A stretch of 64,000 nt of DNA from an uncultured Sphaerochaeta sp. (GTDB taxonomy: Bacteria > Spirochaetota > Spirochaetia > Sphaerochaetales > Sphaerochaetaceae). Under the pieces are notes generated by a model, which did not search any database, was not told the origin of the DNA, and saw nothing but the letters and a program-made list of their open reading frames with translations. The number at the start of each line of letters is the position of its first letter. The stretch's first letter is position 1. The stretch is taken from contig NZ_OY763408.1 in NCBI RefSeq assembly GCF_963667405.1, positions 891,757-955,756 on the forward strand. The letters are read 5' to 3'. A program made the position numbers and the translations under genes. Of the stretch, positions 1 through 7,052 are shown piece by piece.

Positions 1-553
1 TAATCATATAGCATAGTATATGTTTATCTAACCGAAACTTTCAAACAATATTCACTGGTAGAGGCACTATCCTACCGCGCGCCCCCAATCCATCCGCCGC
101 CCCCCCTGCCCAATTTTGACCTCCCTCCCCCCTTTCCTCCAATATGCAATGAATATGCAAGAATAAGGCTATTATGCAATGCTTATGCAATATTGTCTGG
201 TATAAACCCGGTAATTTGGCACACCTTATTGAATAAATATGCGCTTAAACTATGGTGTGTGTGAGGGAATTGCCTGTTAATTGAGCAGGTATCTGAGTAC
301 ATTGGAATGGGGCTTATTGCTTATCCAATAAGGCTTTGATGGGCATTCAATGATCCTTGGTACTATACAATTGTGATGTGGTTTTTGTTGCTGAGTACCT
401 GGTATTGGGTGTTGAATGACTGCATGACATGGTACTTGAATGGTATTGGGATAGGGGAGCATAGGCATGGTACTACCCCCCGCCCATATTCCCCATCCTG
501 TTGCTTCCTAGATATGGTTCCTTGCATGGTTATGCAATTTGGCTTTTGTGCGA
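1..553. other. gene-free left end of the window
   Basis: No convincing gene is seen. The first 60 bases are AT-rich, followed by a strongly pyrimidine-rich tract at about 75-140 and then a cluster of TATGCAA repeats. A 7-bp hairpin (CTTATTG with CAATAAG) lies near 313-332. Open frames here are short, lack ribosome-binding sites and have unnatural composition. The stretch looks like a control or partition region of the mobile element. Confidence 0.5.
143..191 (+). repeat. TATGCAA direct repeats (iteron- or operator-like)
   Basis: TATGCAA occurs at 143, 154, 173 and 184. The copies form two pairs, each with an 11-bp period, and the pairs are 30 bp apart. One-turn spacing puts each pair on the same helix face, as expected for cooperative protein binding. 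A fifth TATGCAA copy lies near 532. Function is not shown; iteron, operator and centromere are all possible. Confidence 0.5.
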
Positions 554-751
554 CTATTGGATAGTCTTTTGATTATCCTTATATGCGAGAAAAAACCTTA
601 AAGCTTCTTTTAGAGTACCTTGAATACTACCCCCATTTTGTTTCACTGTATCAAGATAATCTATGATATCACTATCTGTGCTTTTAAGCAAATTGATACC
701 ATAGAACACTTTGTTGTTTTTTTCCCATGTTTTTCTAAGCTCTTTATCCAT
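554..751 (-). CDS. small ribbon-helix-helix-like protein
   Basis: A 65-residue protein. The core TDSDIIDYLDTVKQ...GSIQGTLKEALRFFL resembles the short proteins common on plasmids and integrative elements, in which a strand is followed by DxDIIxxL and a final helix. It is probably a small DNA-binding regulator of ribbon-helix-helix type, but the family match is from pattern only. It has a good promoter (814-819 and 791-796) and is transcribed away from the gene at 980. Four copies of GGTTTAACC lie in the shared upstream region, one inside its own promoter, so autoregulation is likely. Confidence 0.6.
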   Translation of the reverse strand: MDKELRKTWEKNNKVFYGINLLKSTDSDIIDYLDTVKQNGGSIQGTLKEALRFFLAYKDNQKTIQ

Positions 752-790
752 CTTGTTACCTACCTCAAAAATATTTTTTTTAACTAATTC

Positions 791-819
791 ATTATAGCAT
801 ATAGAGGTTTAACCATCAA
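791..819 (-). promoter_or_regulatory. promoter of the small regulator at 554-751
   Basis: On the minus strand TTGATG (814-819) and a perfect TATAAT (791-796) are separated by 17 bp. A GGTTTAACC operator copy (806-814) lies in the spacer and touches the -35 box, so a bound protein would block RNA polymerase. Confidence 0.65.
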
Positions 820-915
820 TTGGTTTAACCATAAAAATTCTTTCGTTTTATGTGGTTTAACCTATTGATTGTTTTTTGGGTTTCGTATACCTTCCAAGTG
901 TGATGTGGTTAAACC
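806..915. promoter_or_regulatory. four GGTTTAACC operator-like repeats
   Basis: The near-palindromic 9-mer GGTTTAACC is at 806-814, 822-830 and 854-862. Its reverse complement is at 907-915, inside the longer inverted repeat TGTGGTTAAACCACA. Distances between the first three are 16 and 32 bp. They fill the gap between two divergent genes, as operators of a regulator do. The protein at 554-751 is the obvious candidate binder. Confidence 0.6.
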
Positions 916-979
916 ACACACCAACTCACCTAGTGGGTTGCAACAAACAATCGGGGTACATACCCCTAGGAGCAATCGA

Positions 980-1624
980 ATGAAAAACACCAACACCACC
1001 ACCAACACCACTGAACTCGTAATTGACAAGAAAGAGCAAGCCAAGAAAGAAGCTGAAGCCAAGCGCCAAGCCATTGCCAACGCTCTTGCTCTCATCCAGA
1101 AAGAAGCCAACAACAATATTGAGCTTGTCACAAGCCAAGCCGGACACCTGCTTTCTTCCCTTGATTCTGTTTTGGCCAAAATTGCCGATGATGTCAAAAA
1201 AGCCGATGAAAAATCAGAGCTTTGGGCCTTGGATTTGACACCTGTCACGTTTACCAGAGACGGCAAGAAATACCAGTGGGTAGAGGTATCCGGCTTGGAC
1301 CGAAACGCAAGAGTACAGATTGTAGACAAAGACAGCAAAGCCGAGGTTTTGGTGTCATCTGCAAAAGTTCGTTCTATGGAACAACAGGCCTATATTGACG
1401 CTCTTGTAGCGGCTGGAAAGGACCTTACAAAAGCCGTTGCCTTGCGCAAGGCCGTAGCGGGCAAGACCTTCAGACAGGTTTTCGCGAATGCACAAGCGCA
1501 AGAGAAAGCCCGCATTGAAAAGCGCTATGCAAAGATTGTCCCTCCGATGGCCGAGCAGAAAGAAGAGACCGAAAAAAAGCCTGTTGCACGGCTCATTAAG
1601 GCCTCCGAGAAAGCAAGCGCATAA
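980..1624 (+). CDS. unknown phage-type protein, Lys/Ala-rich, coiled coil
   Basis: A 214-residue protein of unknown function. The start at 980 is chosen because of the Shine-Dalgarno TAGGAG at 967-972; the frame is open further upstream but has no such site. After a Thr/Asn-rich start (about 12 residues) comes a long charged helix rich in Lys, Glu and Ala, consistent with a coiled coil. A central part (about 80-130) follows, and the C-terminus is basic. It is the first gene of the rightward set and is followed directly by a tRNA-like hairpin. Confidence 0.6.
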   Translation: MKNTNTTTNTTELVIDKKEQAKKEAEAKRQAIANALALIQKEANNNIELVTSQAGHLLSSLDSVLAKIADDVKKADEKSELWALDLTPVTFTRDGKKYQWVEVSGLDRNARVQIVDKDSKAEVLVSSAKVRSMEQQAYIDALVAAGKDLTKAVALRKAVAGKTFRQVFANAQAQEKARIEKRYAKIVPPMAEQKEETEKKPVARLIKASEKASA

Positions 1625-1634
1625 GGTTTTTGCC

Positions 1635-1681
1635 TACCCTAGGCAGGCGCTTTGTAGGGGTTCAATTCCCCTACTAGGGTA
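1635..1681 (+). ncRNA. tRNA-like minihelix 1 (acceptor plus T-arm only)
   Basis: TACCCTA (1635-1641) pairs with TAGGGTA (1675-1681). Inside lies a T-arm: AGGGG (1656-1660), the canonical T-loop TTCAATT (1661-1667) and CCCCT (1668-1672), extendable by two more pairs. Only about 12-14 nt stand where the D and anticodon arms would be. The fold therefore equals the top half of a tRNA. It lies 10 bases after the stop of the preceding gene. It could be a processing signal, a tRNA mimic or a relic. Confidence 0.55.
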
Positions 1682-1689
1682 AACGTTTT

Positions 1690-2310
1690 TTGACAGTCTG
1701 ATTTGCCTTGCCATTTTTCCAGTCCATCACGCAACTCTGCGGGGTTGTCGGGCATACGAAAGGCATTCGGCTTTGGTCCTTGCGGGGAGCTTGGTTGGGT
1801 GTGTGGTTTGAAAAGTCGGGTTGTCCTTCTAGCAAGTGTGCTAGTCGTAGTTGTTTTCCATACACCAGAACCGGAAGTTTTAGGAATGGGGAATATTGAC
1901 ATCAGAATGACCTGTTAGCTTTGAGGAAACTCATCGGGTACGACAGGCGTTCGCAAGGGCCTTGCTGACGGCTGACCACTACTGAGCACGATACGACACC
2001 GAAAGGTGTGTAGACAGTGATAGGTAGAAAGGGGCAAGTCAGAAAAGTGTGAGGAGCACGAAGGCTACTATGTCCTGCATTGTGTGAGTGTGGGATACCA
2101 ACCAAAGCGTTCAGGGAACGTGAGTAGGGGTTGAAAGGTCTACAGAGTGGGATAGCTGGGAACTTGCACGAAGCAAAAGCCTTCAGCACAAGACGGTCTG
2201 TATTCAGAAATATAAGTAAAGTCCAGAAATTATTACGTTTTAGCATTATGTACTTCCTTGCTGTCTTGCGGGATAGCAGGGAAGAATGGAACGCTTCAGC
2301 GTCAATTAGC
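1690..2310 (+). ncRNA. candidate large structured noncoding RNA
   Basis: About 620 bases without a credible gene on either strand, inside an otherwise gene-packed element. Clear local hairpins are: CTAGCA-AGTG-TGCTAG (1829-1844), TGAG-GAAA-CTCA (1922-1933), GCAAG-GGC-CTTGC (1953-1965), ACACC-GAAA-GGTGT (1996-2009) and CGTTC-AGG-GAACG (2108-2120). Two have GNRA tetraloops. The region begins just after a tRNA-like hairpin. Large phage RNAs such as GOLLD and ROOL occupy similar places near tRNAs in prophages, but no family match can be made by eye. Confidence 0.4.
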
Positions 2311-2322
2311 AAGGAGAAAATC

Positions 2323-2595
2323 ATGGAAACAAAGAGCGTAAAGATCCAAGGGCGTAAAGGGAAATGGGGCATTATTGAGACCGAAAAGGTGATGGGTTTG
2401 ACGTTCGGAATGGCAGAGCATGAGGTGTATGGTGACGAGACCGATTTGCTGCTTTGCATCCTGGAGTCAGACGGAAACTGGAAAGAGCTTGATATATTGT
2501 GCGATGACCTTCACCGCTCCATCGAGGAATGGCTAGAGAACGCAGTCTGGAGCTATATCACCGACAAAGAATGGGAAGACAAGAACGGAAACTGA
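2323..2595 (+). CDS. unknown small acidic phage protein
   Basis: A 90-residue protein of unknown function. ATG 2323 has a strong AAGGAG at 2311-2316. It begins with a basic strand (KSVKIQGRKGKWG) and continues as an acidic, tryptophan-containing helical part (WKELDILCDDLHRSIEEWLENAVWSYI). It is the first gene after the long gene-free stretch, so its messenger may start within or beyond the candidate RNA. Confidence 0.6.
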   Translation: METKSVKIQGRKGKWGIIETEKVMGLTFGMAEHEVYGDETDLLLCILESDGNWKELDILCDDLHRSIEEWLENAVWSYITDKEWEDKNGN

Positions 2596-2624
2596 GCAAC
2601 TAGTTTCAGCAGTGAGAATGTAGT

Positions 2625-2656
2625 AAATCCCCGGCAGTTTAGGCTGGGGAATTTTT
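2625..2656 (+). terminator. hairpin with T-rich tail
   Basis: AAATCCCC pairs with GGGGAATTT (one bulged A) around a 13-nt loop and runs into TTTTAT. It lies between the genes at 2323 and 2675 and could attenuate transcription. Confidence 0.45.
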
Positions 2657-2674
2657 ATATCTAGGAGGCTCAAT

Positions 2675-2839
2675 ATGAGCATTTGGAGCATGGAGAACGG
2701 AGCGTTTTTGGATGAGTTTGATTCGCTGGAGACAGCAGTCAGCATGGGCGTGCCAGTGAAGGATTTGTACATCGTAGCAGGTGACGAATCGGGCTTTGAA
2801 GCAACAAGTGTCCAGTCATGGACCACGCAGCTCGTGTAA
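2675..2839 (+). CDS. unknown 54-residue phage protein
   Basis: Starts MSIWSMENGAFLDEFDSLE and ends WTTQLV. The Shine-Dalgarno TAGGAGG at 2662-2668 is strong, and the next gene has its own site (AAGGAGG) overlapping the stop region. Small size and acidic composition are typical of phage early genes. No family is recognised. Confidence 0.55.
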   Translation: MSIWSMENGAFLDEFDSLETAVSMGVPVKDLYIVAGDESGFEATSVQSWTTQLV

Positions 2840-2850
2840 GGAGGTAAAGC

Positions 2851-3096
2851 ATGAGAACCGCAGATATTTTCTTGGTCGATGGGAAGTACACCGACAGGTA
2901 CAGATTGGAGCAGATTGATATTACACACTTCTACCAGAAGCTTGTGAACATGGATGGATCTGATGACAGGCCCGGTACGAAAGGGTTTATCCAGCACGTG
3001 GCACAGATAGGCAATAACAAGCCTTTCTATGATGCGGTGTGGGAGTGGCTACAGGGCAAGCGTGAATTGCAGAACGTTGGGTTTGAGGTGGCATGA
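2851..3096 (+). CDS. unknown 81-residue phage protein
   Basis: Preceded by TAAGGAGG at 2837-2844. The protein is soluble and mixed in charge, with aromatic residues in the second half (FYDAVWEWLQGKRELQ). Its stop overlaps the start of the next gene (ATGA), showing translational coupling. No domain is recognised. Confidence 0.6.
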   Translation: MRTADIFLVDGKYTDRYRLEQIDITHFYQKLVNMDGSDDRPGTKGFIQHVAQIGNNKPFYDAVWEWLQGKRELQNVGFEVA

Positions 3097-3248
3097 TGGG
3101 AGATAATCAGAAGCTTATGTATGACCTGCTTTGTACTCTCACCGGGGAGCAGGTGGCGCAGGTCCTCACAGACTGGCACGGATCGCAGTTGTTGGATGAT
3201 GGATTTCTGTCACACCTGAAGAGCGAAGGCTACTTGGAGGAAGACTGA
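3093..3248 (+). CDS. unknown 51-residue phage protein
   Basis: Begins MMGDNQKLMYDLLCTLTGEQ and ends KSEGYLEED. The start overlaps the previous stop and its own stop (TGATG) overlaps the next start, so it is embedded in a coupled operon. The helical pattern with LTGEQVAQVLTDWHG and the ending GYLEE is a common type of small siphophage protein of unknown role. Confidence 0.6.
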   Translation: MMGDNQKLMYDLLCTLTGEQVAQVLTDWHGSQLLDDGFLSHLKSEGYLEED

Positions 3249-3490
3249 TGGGAGAGCGATACGACCACCTGTACGAGCCGGAGACCATCATGGTCAAGCT
3301 GGAGATGCACGTCTTCGCCCGGAGCGGTGATTTTGTGATGGCCCAATACAACATGGACCCTTTCGATACCGAGGTGTTCATTTACAACACCAAGACCGAC
3401 AAGTGCTACGGAAGATACAGCAGCATCGAGGACGATGAAGAGCTGACCGATGATTGGGACCAGCTCACAGGAGAAGAATCAGATGAGTGA
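3248..3490 (+). CDS. unknown 80-residue acidic phage protein
   Basis: Starts at the ATG that overlaps the previous stop. The sequence looks like a small beta-rich domain (VKLEMHVFARSGDFVMAQYNM...EVFIYNTKTDKCYGRY) with a strongly acidic tail (DDEELTDDWDQLTGEESDE). It overlaps the antirestriction gene by 8 bases. Function unknown. Confidence 0.6.
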   Translation: MGERYDHLYEPETIMVKLEMHVFARSGDFVMAQYNMDPFDTEVFIYNTKTDKCYGRYSSIEDDEELTDDWDQLTGEESDE

Positions 3491-4367
3491 AAAATTGAGC
3501 GTATATGAAGTTGTGACACAGAGAATCATTGAATTCATCGAGCAGAACAACGAGCTTCCCTGGAGGAAATCGTGGGCTACTGTTGAATCGGCACAGCAGA
3601 ATTTCAAGAGCAGAAAGCCCTACCAAGGGATCAATGCGGTCCTCACAGGAATGAGCGGGTTTTCAAGCCCTCTCTGGATGACTTTCAAGCAGGTCAAAGA
3701 GATGGGCGGGAACGTCAAGAAAGGCGAGAAATCAACACCTCTAATCTTCTGGTCCTCTCTTGAAAAGAAGGTCAAGGACAGTGACGAGGATGAGGAAAAG
3801 ACCAAGAAATTCGGCTTCTACCGACTGTATCACATCTTCAATGCACAGCAGATTGAGGGCATTGAATTCCCCGAAATCGTGAAGCCTGTCCAGAGTTTTG
3901 ACCCGATTGAGGAGGCTGAAAAAGTCATTGCAAACATGCCGAAATGCCCTCCTATCAGAAGAGATGGTAACGGAGCATTCTACTCCCCGGTCTTTGATGT
4001 TGTGACGATTCCAGACACGTTTTTCACTCCAGAGGAATTGTACTCTGCACTCTTTCATGAGCTTGCACACAGCACAGGCCATCCCTCCAGGCTGAACAGG
4101 TTCAAGGAAGAAGGCGATGACCACAAGTTCGGAAGCCAAACCTACAGCAGAGAGGAATTGGTCGCTGAGATGTCATCAGCATTCGTACTCAACACGCTGG
4201 GTATTGCGAACGAGTCGACAGACAAGAATTCAGCAGCCTATGTTAAAAGCTGGCTCAGAGCGCTCAGGAATGACCCGCAGATGGTCGTTACTGCGGCAAG
4301 CAAAGCTGGCAAGGCAGCAAACTACATTATGAACAAGGAGGAAAGCCATGTGGTGGGAGACAAGTGA
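3483..4367 (+). CDS. ardC: ArdC-like antirestriction protein with zinc metallopeptidase domain
   Basis: A 294-residue two-domain protein. The N-terminal half (VYEVVTQRIIEFIEQ..LPWRKSW...KPYQGIN) is the ArdC/DUF1738 single-stranded-DNA-binding domain. The C-terminal half has the zincin motif HELAHSTGH at about residue 195, followed by SREELVAEMSSAF. ArdC-type proteins bind ssDNA and protect incoming plasmid or phage DNA from restriction enzymes. ATG 3483 follows GGAGAAG and overlaps the preceding gene; an upstream start at 3450 lacks such a site. Family assignment is firm; its target here is inferred. Confidence 0.85.
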   Translation: MSEKLSVYEVVTQRIIEFIEQNNELPWRKSWATVESAQQNFKSRKPYQGINAVLTGMSGFSSPLWMTFKQVKEMGGNVKKGEKSTPLIFWSSLEKKVKDSDEDEEKTKKFGFYRLYHIFNAQQIEGIEFPEIVKPVQSFDPIEEAEKVIANMPKCPPIRRDGNGAFYSPVFDVVTIPDTFFTPEELYSALFHELAHSTGHPSRLNRFKEEGDDHKFGSQTYSREELVAEMSSAFVLNTLGIANESTDKNSAAYVKSWLRALRNDPQMVVTAASKAGKAANYIMNKEESHVVGDK

Positions 4368-4422
4368 TGATGTGCTGGATGTGATTGCATCCACAGGATC
4401 GATCGGCGGTACGAGAATGTAA
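4348..4422 (+). CDS. possible 24-residue peptide
   Basis: MWWETSDDVLDVIASTGSIG... with an excellent AAGGAGG seven bases before ATG 4348. It overlaps the end of the ardC-like gene in another frame. The strong site supports translation, but so short a frame could also be a translational bridge or chance. Confidence 0.35.
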   Translation: MWWETSDDVLDVIASTGSIGGTRM

Positions 4423-4462
4423 AAGACGGCCATATTTCTATAGCCGCCTATAACCAGTGAAA

Positions 4463-4495
4463 TAGCCCCCCTAGACAGCAAACCAAAGGGGGCTA
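4463..4495 (+). terminator. 8-bp GC-rich hairpin
   Basis: TAGCCCCC pairs perfectly with GGGGGCTA around a 17-nt loop. The tail is CCTTT rather than a T-run, and the Shine-Dalgarno of the next gene follows at once. It may act as a weak terminator, a stability element or a translational control. A smaller CGGC/GCCG hairpin lies just upstream. Confidence 0.4.
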
Positions 4496-4511
4496 CCTTT
4501 AGGAGATTACC

Positions 4512-4913
4512 ATGTTGGTAAGAAATCTGTCAAATGAAGAGCAGTTGTTGGTCATCGAGAGATTGGTGAAGGTCATGCAAAAAGACATGAGCGAGTACGA
4601 ATCAGTTCAGAGTGCCATAGAGAATACGTTCGATTTGGACTTGGAAGAGTTCATGGAAGATATACAGGTCAGGGTTTGTGATGAGTGCGGCAAGATAATG
4701 ACCGCAGGGTATTGCATTGGTGGGGGAGATGAGTATTACTGCTCCGATGATTGTCTTCGCAAGAATTACACCGATGAGGAATACAAGGCCCTTTGTGCTG
4801 GGCTTGACCCCTACGATGGGGATGATATGGAAAAGTTGAGAAATTTGTCTTTTGAGGAATTCCACGACATGGCTGGTGGAAGCGACACCTATTACACAGA
4901 ATGGGAGATTTAA
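4512..4913 (+). CDS. unknown phage protein with treble-clef-like zinc motif
   Basis: A 133-residue acidic protein. The N-terminal 50 residues are helical. Residues about 56-82 carry CDECGK...GYCIGG..YYCSDDC, a four-cysteine zinc site as in small phage zinc-finger proteins. The C-terminus is acidic and aromatic. TTTAGGAG (4498-4505) precedes ATG 4512. Function unknown; nucleic-acid or protein binding is likely. Confidence 0.6.
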   Translation: MLVRNLSNEEQLLVIERLVKVMQKDMSEYESVQSAIENTFDLDLEEFMEDIQVRVCDECGKIMTAGYCIGGGDEYYCSDDCLRKNYTDEEYKALCAGLDPYDGDDMEKLRNLSFEEFHDMAGGSDTYYTEWEI

Positions 4914-5404
4914 ACTTGAAGCACAGAAAAGCAATTTCTTTGGATATGGACGTACTTGATGCTTCTGATGGAATGCTGTTTGCAAGAGTGCCCCAAGGTG
5001 AAGCCGTGGAAGATTTATACATGATTGTCCACGAGGTCAGCGGTGCTCTTGTATTCCAGGATACCAACAAGCAGGTAGTCGAGAGCATTTGGAACCGAAA
5101 AACAGGCAGAGCTATCGATGATTTTGGGATGGGACTACACCTCAAATACTGTCTGCGCCACAAGTTTTTCAAAGCCCTTACCTCCGAGTTTGGATACTGC
5201 AAAGATGAGGAGGAGCAGGTTGATTTGCTCATGTTGGTCGTGTCGGATCACATCAGGAAGAGCAGGAAAATGGTCTCTTATCTGAGAGACGAGATGAGCA
5301 AGCTGGGAATCCGCAAACTGGAGAAGCTGATAGTGTACAGCAACCTGTTTCTGAAAGACGAAACGTTGCCGCCCGAGACTGATACAGTACCGAAGGTGGA
5401 ATGA
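4901..5404 (+). CDS. unknown phage protein
   Basis: About 162-167 residues. ATG 4901 overlaps the previous gene but lacks a good Shine-Dalgarno. TTG 4916 in the same frame follows GGGAG by eight bases and may be the true start. The N-terminal half is beta-rich; the C-terminal half is helical with basic residues (DHIRKSRKMVSYLRDEMSKLG). No domain is recognised. Confidence 0.55.
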   Translation: MGDLNLKHRKAISLDMDVLDASDGMLFARVPQGEAVEDLYMIVHEVSGALVFQDTNKQVVESIWNRKTGRAIDDFGMGLHLKYCLRHKFFKALTSEFGYCKDEEEQVDLLMLVVSDHIRKSRKMVSYLRDEMSKLGIRKLEKLIVYSNLFLKDETLPPETDTVPKVE

Positions 5405-5405
5405 A

Positions 5406-5717
5406 ATGACAGATTTCGAAGACATCAAGCATTACTCATTTTTTGCCAGTTATCTGGTCAACAACGACAAGTCGGGACTGTCTGAGAAAGAGTTGAGAAC
5501 AGCCGACAGGTTTGTTGAGGACATCAAGGAATTGTATGGGGAGTCAGCCTCCATAATCAGCGCTGATGATGACCATGAGTTCGCCTCTCCAGAGTGGGGA
5601 GGCCTCAAGGGTGATGTGATAACGTACCAAGTCCAGTACAACACGAATGAATTGCCCGGAGAGCATTGGGTTCTGGACAAGGACAGGCCTGAGCTGACTC
5701 AGAGCTACAGATGGTGA
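5406..5717 (+). CDS. unknown 103-residue phage protein
   Basis: Starts one base after the previous stop. The sequence is acidic and soluble (MTDFEDIKHYSFFASYLVNNDKSGLSEKE...). The middle is helical, with the pattern RFVEDIKELYG. No family is recognised. Tight packing with its neighbours supports it being real. Confidence 0.55.
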   Translation: MTDFEDIKHYSFFASYLVNNDKSGLSEKELRTADRFVEDIKELYGESASIISADDDHEFASPEWGGLKGDVITYQVQYNTNELPGEHWVLDKDRPELTQSYRW

Positions 5718-5724
5718 GGGAAAC

Positions 5725-6402
5725 ATGCCGAACAATGTGAAACATATCGTGAAATTCAAAGGTCCGAAGGATGATTTGGACAAGCTGCAATCGATGATGG
5801 TCTACACGTATGCCGGTGAAAACGATGGGACTCCCCAAGAGTTCTTCAGCAGACTTGTGCCGATGCCACAGGTGGTCCAGGAGACGCTTGGGATCAAGTC
5901 ATACTCATTCACCCCCATCGACCAGCAAGCAATCGTCAGGAAGACCGCTGACAAGCAGATTGAGGCAATCCGCGAGGCTTTCGGAGCGGCCAGAATCAAT
6001 GATGAAACAGTGGAGGAGTTTGCAAAGTCCATAAGCTGCTATATCCAGACAGGGCACTCAAACTGGTATCACTGGAGAAACGAGCATTGGGGTGTAAGCC
6101 ACGAGCCGGAAGATTTCTTCATTGACAGGACTTCCAACACGCTTCTTGAGGTCATGTTCGAAACACTCTGGGCAACGCCGATTCCAATCTTCGAGGCTAT
6201 CGCAAGGCAGTTCCCGAAGGTCGATATCGGTGGCTTCTACGCTGATGAAGATTATGGCTACAACTGCGGTCTGATTGTCGGAAAGAGCGGCACTATCGTG
6301 CAAATGAGAAGAGAGGAGGGAACGGATGGTGCAATTGACTTCTCCAACAAGATTTGGAACATGGAAGATGAGTTATCCACAAGTTATCCACAAGCTGAGT
6401 AA
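5725..6402 (+). CDS. Api92/YubB-like (DUF1281) protein
   Basis: A 225-residue protein starting MPNNVKHIVKFKGP, the usual opening of the DUF1281/Api92 family, which has a ferredoxin-like fold. Later residues NWYHWRNEHWGVSHEP and the aromatic-rich part through GYNCGLIV fit the family. These proteins occur on plasmids and phages and their role is unknown. The last codons (LSTSYPQ) are encoded by two perfect DnaA boxes, so the gene runs into a candidate origin. Confidence 0.7.
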   Translation: MPNNVKHIVKFKGPKDDLDKLQSMMVYTYAGENDGTPQEFFSRLVPMPQVVQETLGIKSYSFTPIDQQAIVRKTADKQIEAIREAFGAARINDETVEEFAKSISCYIQTGHSNWYHWRNEHWGVSHEPEDFFIDRTSNTLLEVMFETLWATPIPIFEAIARQFPKVDIGGFYADEDYGYNCGLIVGKSGTIVQMRREEGTDGAIDFSNKIWNMEDELSTSYPQAE

Positions 6403-6590
6403 CAAGTTATCTTATCTTTTATTCTTTAGGATGCTTATATTATATATTAAGCTTAATTATATATAATAAAGCTATTGGCTAATAAGCTTATTGGTCAATA
6501 ATCAAAATTAAGCTTAATAGCCCAAGAGCCAATTAAGCTCTTTGGGCTAATTAAGCGCTAATAAGGCTATTTACCAAATAGTCTTTTGAT
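6373..6590. other. candidate replication origin
   Basis: Two perfect DnaA boxes, TTATCCACA at 6373-6381 and 6384-6392, lie in direct orientation with an 11-bp period. An AT-rich tract follows (6403-6590). It holds two identical 12-bp palindromes ATTAAGCTTAAT (6446-6457 and 6507-6518) and further TTAAGC and AATAAGCT copies. DnaA boxes plus an AT-rich repeat block is the classic plan of a plasmid or phage origin. The boxes lie inside the end of a gene, and no separate Rep gene is seen in the window, so this is a prediction. Confidence 0.5.
6519..6548 (-). terminator. hairpin at the 3' side of the repressor gene
   Basis: AGCCCAAGAGC pairs with GCTCTTTGGGCT (one bulged T) around a 7-nt loop. It lies just beyond the end of the leftward repressor gene and may stop transcription from it. 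There is no long T-run. Confidence 0.4.
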
Positions 6591-6921
6591 GGGAAATTTC
6601 ATGTTCGACAAACTCACCAATCATTCCAACGTAGTCATTATCGCACAAGGTGAGCAGATAACCGATTTCCATGATTTTCTTGTCATTGATGACAACAGAG
6701 TATTTGACATCAAACCCTCTTTCCTCCTCCCCTGTCATGAGCCATCGAGGAGAAACCTTGAAGTAGTCAGCAACCTTCATGAGAAGATCTGCCCTTGGTA
6801 TGGTGTTTCTCTTCATGGACATCGAAATGAAGGACTGTGACAAATCCAGACGCTTTTGTAGTTCTGTCTGATTCATCTTGTGGACACTTAGCAATTCTTG
6901 GAGCCTATCCCAAAATGTCAT
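6571..6921 (-). CDS. XRE-family phage repressor
   Basis: A 116-residue protein. Residues about 5-60 are a helix-turn-helix of XRE/CI type (LQELLSVHKMNQTELQKRLDLSQSFISMSMKRN...PRADLLMKVADYFKVSPRWLMTGEEE). The C-terminal part is short, with no peptidase domain, so it is not a LexA-like self-cleaving repressor. It is divergent from the rightward gene at 7053, with repeats in between. The likely role is the lysogeny switch of the element. Confidence 0.8.
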   Translation of the reverse strand: MTFWDRLQELLSVHKMNQTELQKRLDLSQSFISMSMKRNTIPRADLLMKVADYFKVSPRWLMTGEEERGFDVKYSVVINDKKIMEIGYLLTLCDNDYVGMIGEFVEHEISHQKTIW

Positions 6922-7052
6922 ATAGCTTTACCTCTTTATATGTAAGTATACAACCATTTCGCTTATCAGTGGTTGACAATAGTTACATATTTCACTAATG
7001 TCAAACACATCAGTGATTTTATGCTTTACATGCGTTAAGGAGTTTTCCCCAT
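6922..7052 (+). promoter_or_regulatory. divergent promoter and operator region of the repressor
   Basis: A rightward promoter TTGACA (6973-6978), 17 bp, TAATGT (6996-7001) is clear. ATCAGTG occurs before it (6965-6971) and after it (7009-7015), and an inverted related site TTTCACTAAT overlaps the -10 box. These are the likely repressor operators. AAGGAG for the rightward gene is at 7037-7042. Confidence 0.6.

Noticed and set aside
277..564. Small frames in the left gene-free region
   Set aside because: Overlapping on both strands, rich in Pro, Met and Trp, no ribosome sites.
556..6591. Shared 13-mer ATAGTCTTTTGAT at 561-573 region and near 6579-6591
   Set aside because: Both copies code the C-terminal QKTI of two small leftward genes. 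It may be chance or an old duplication; too short to build on.
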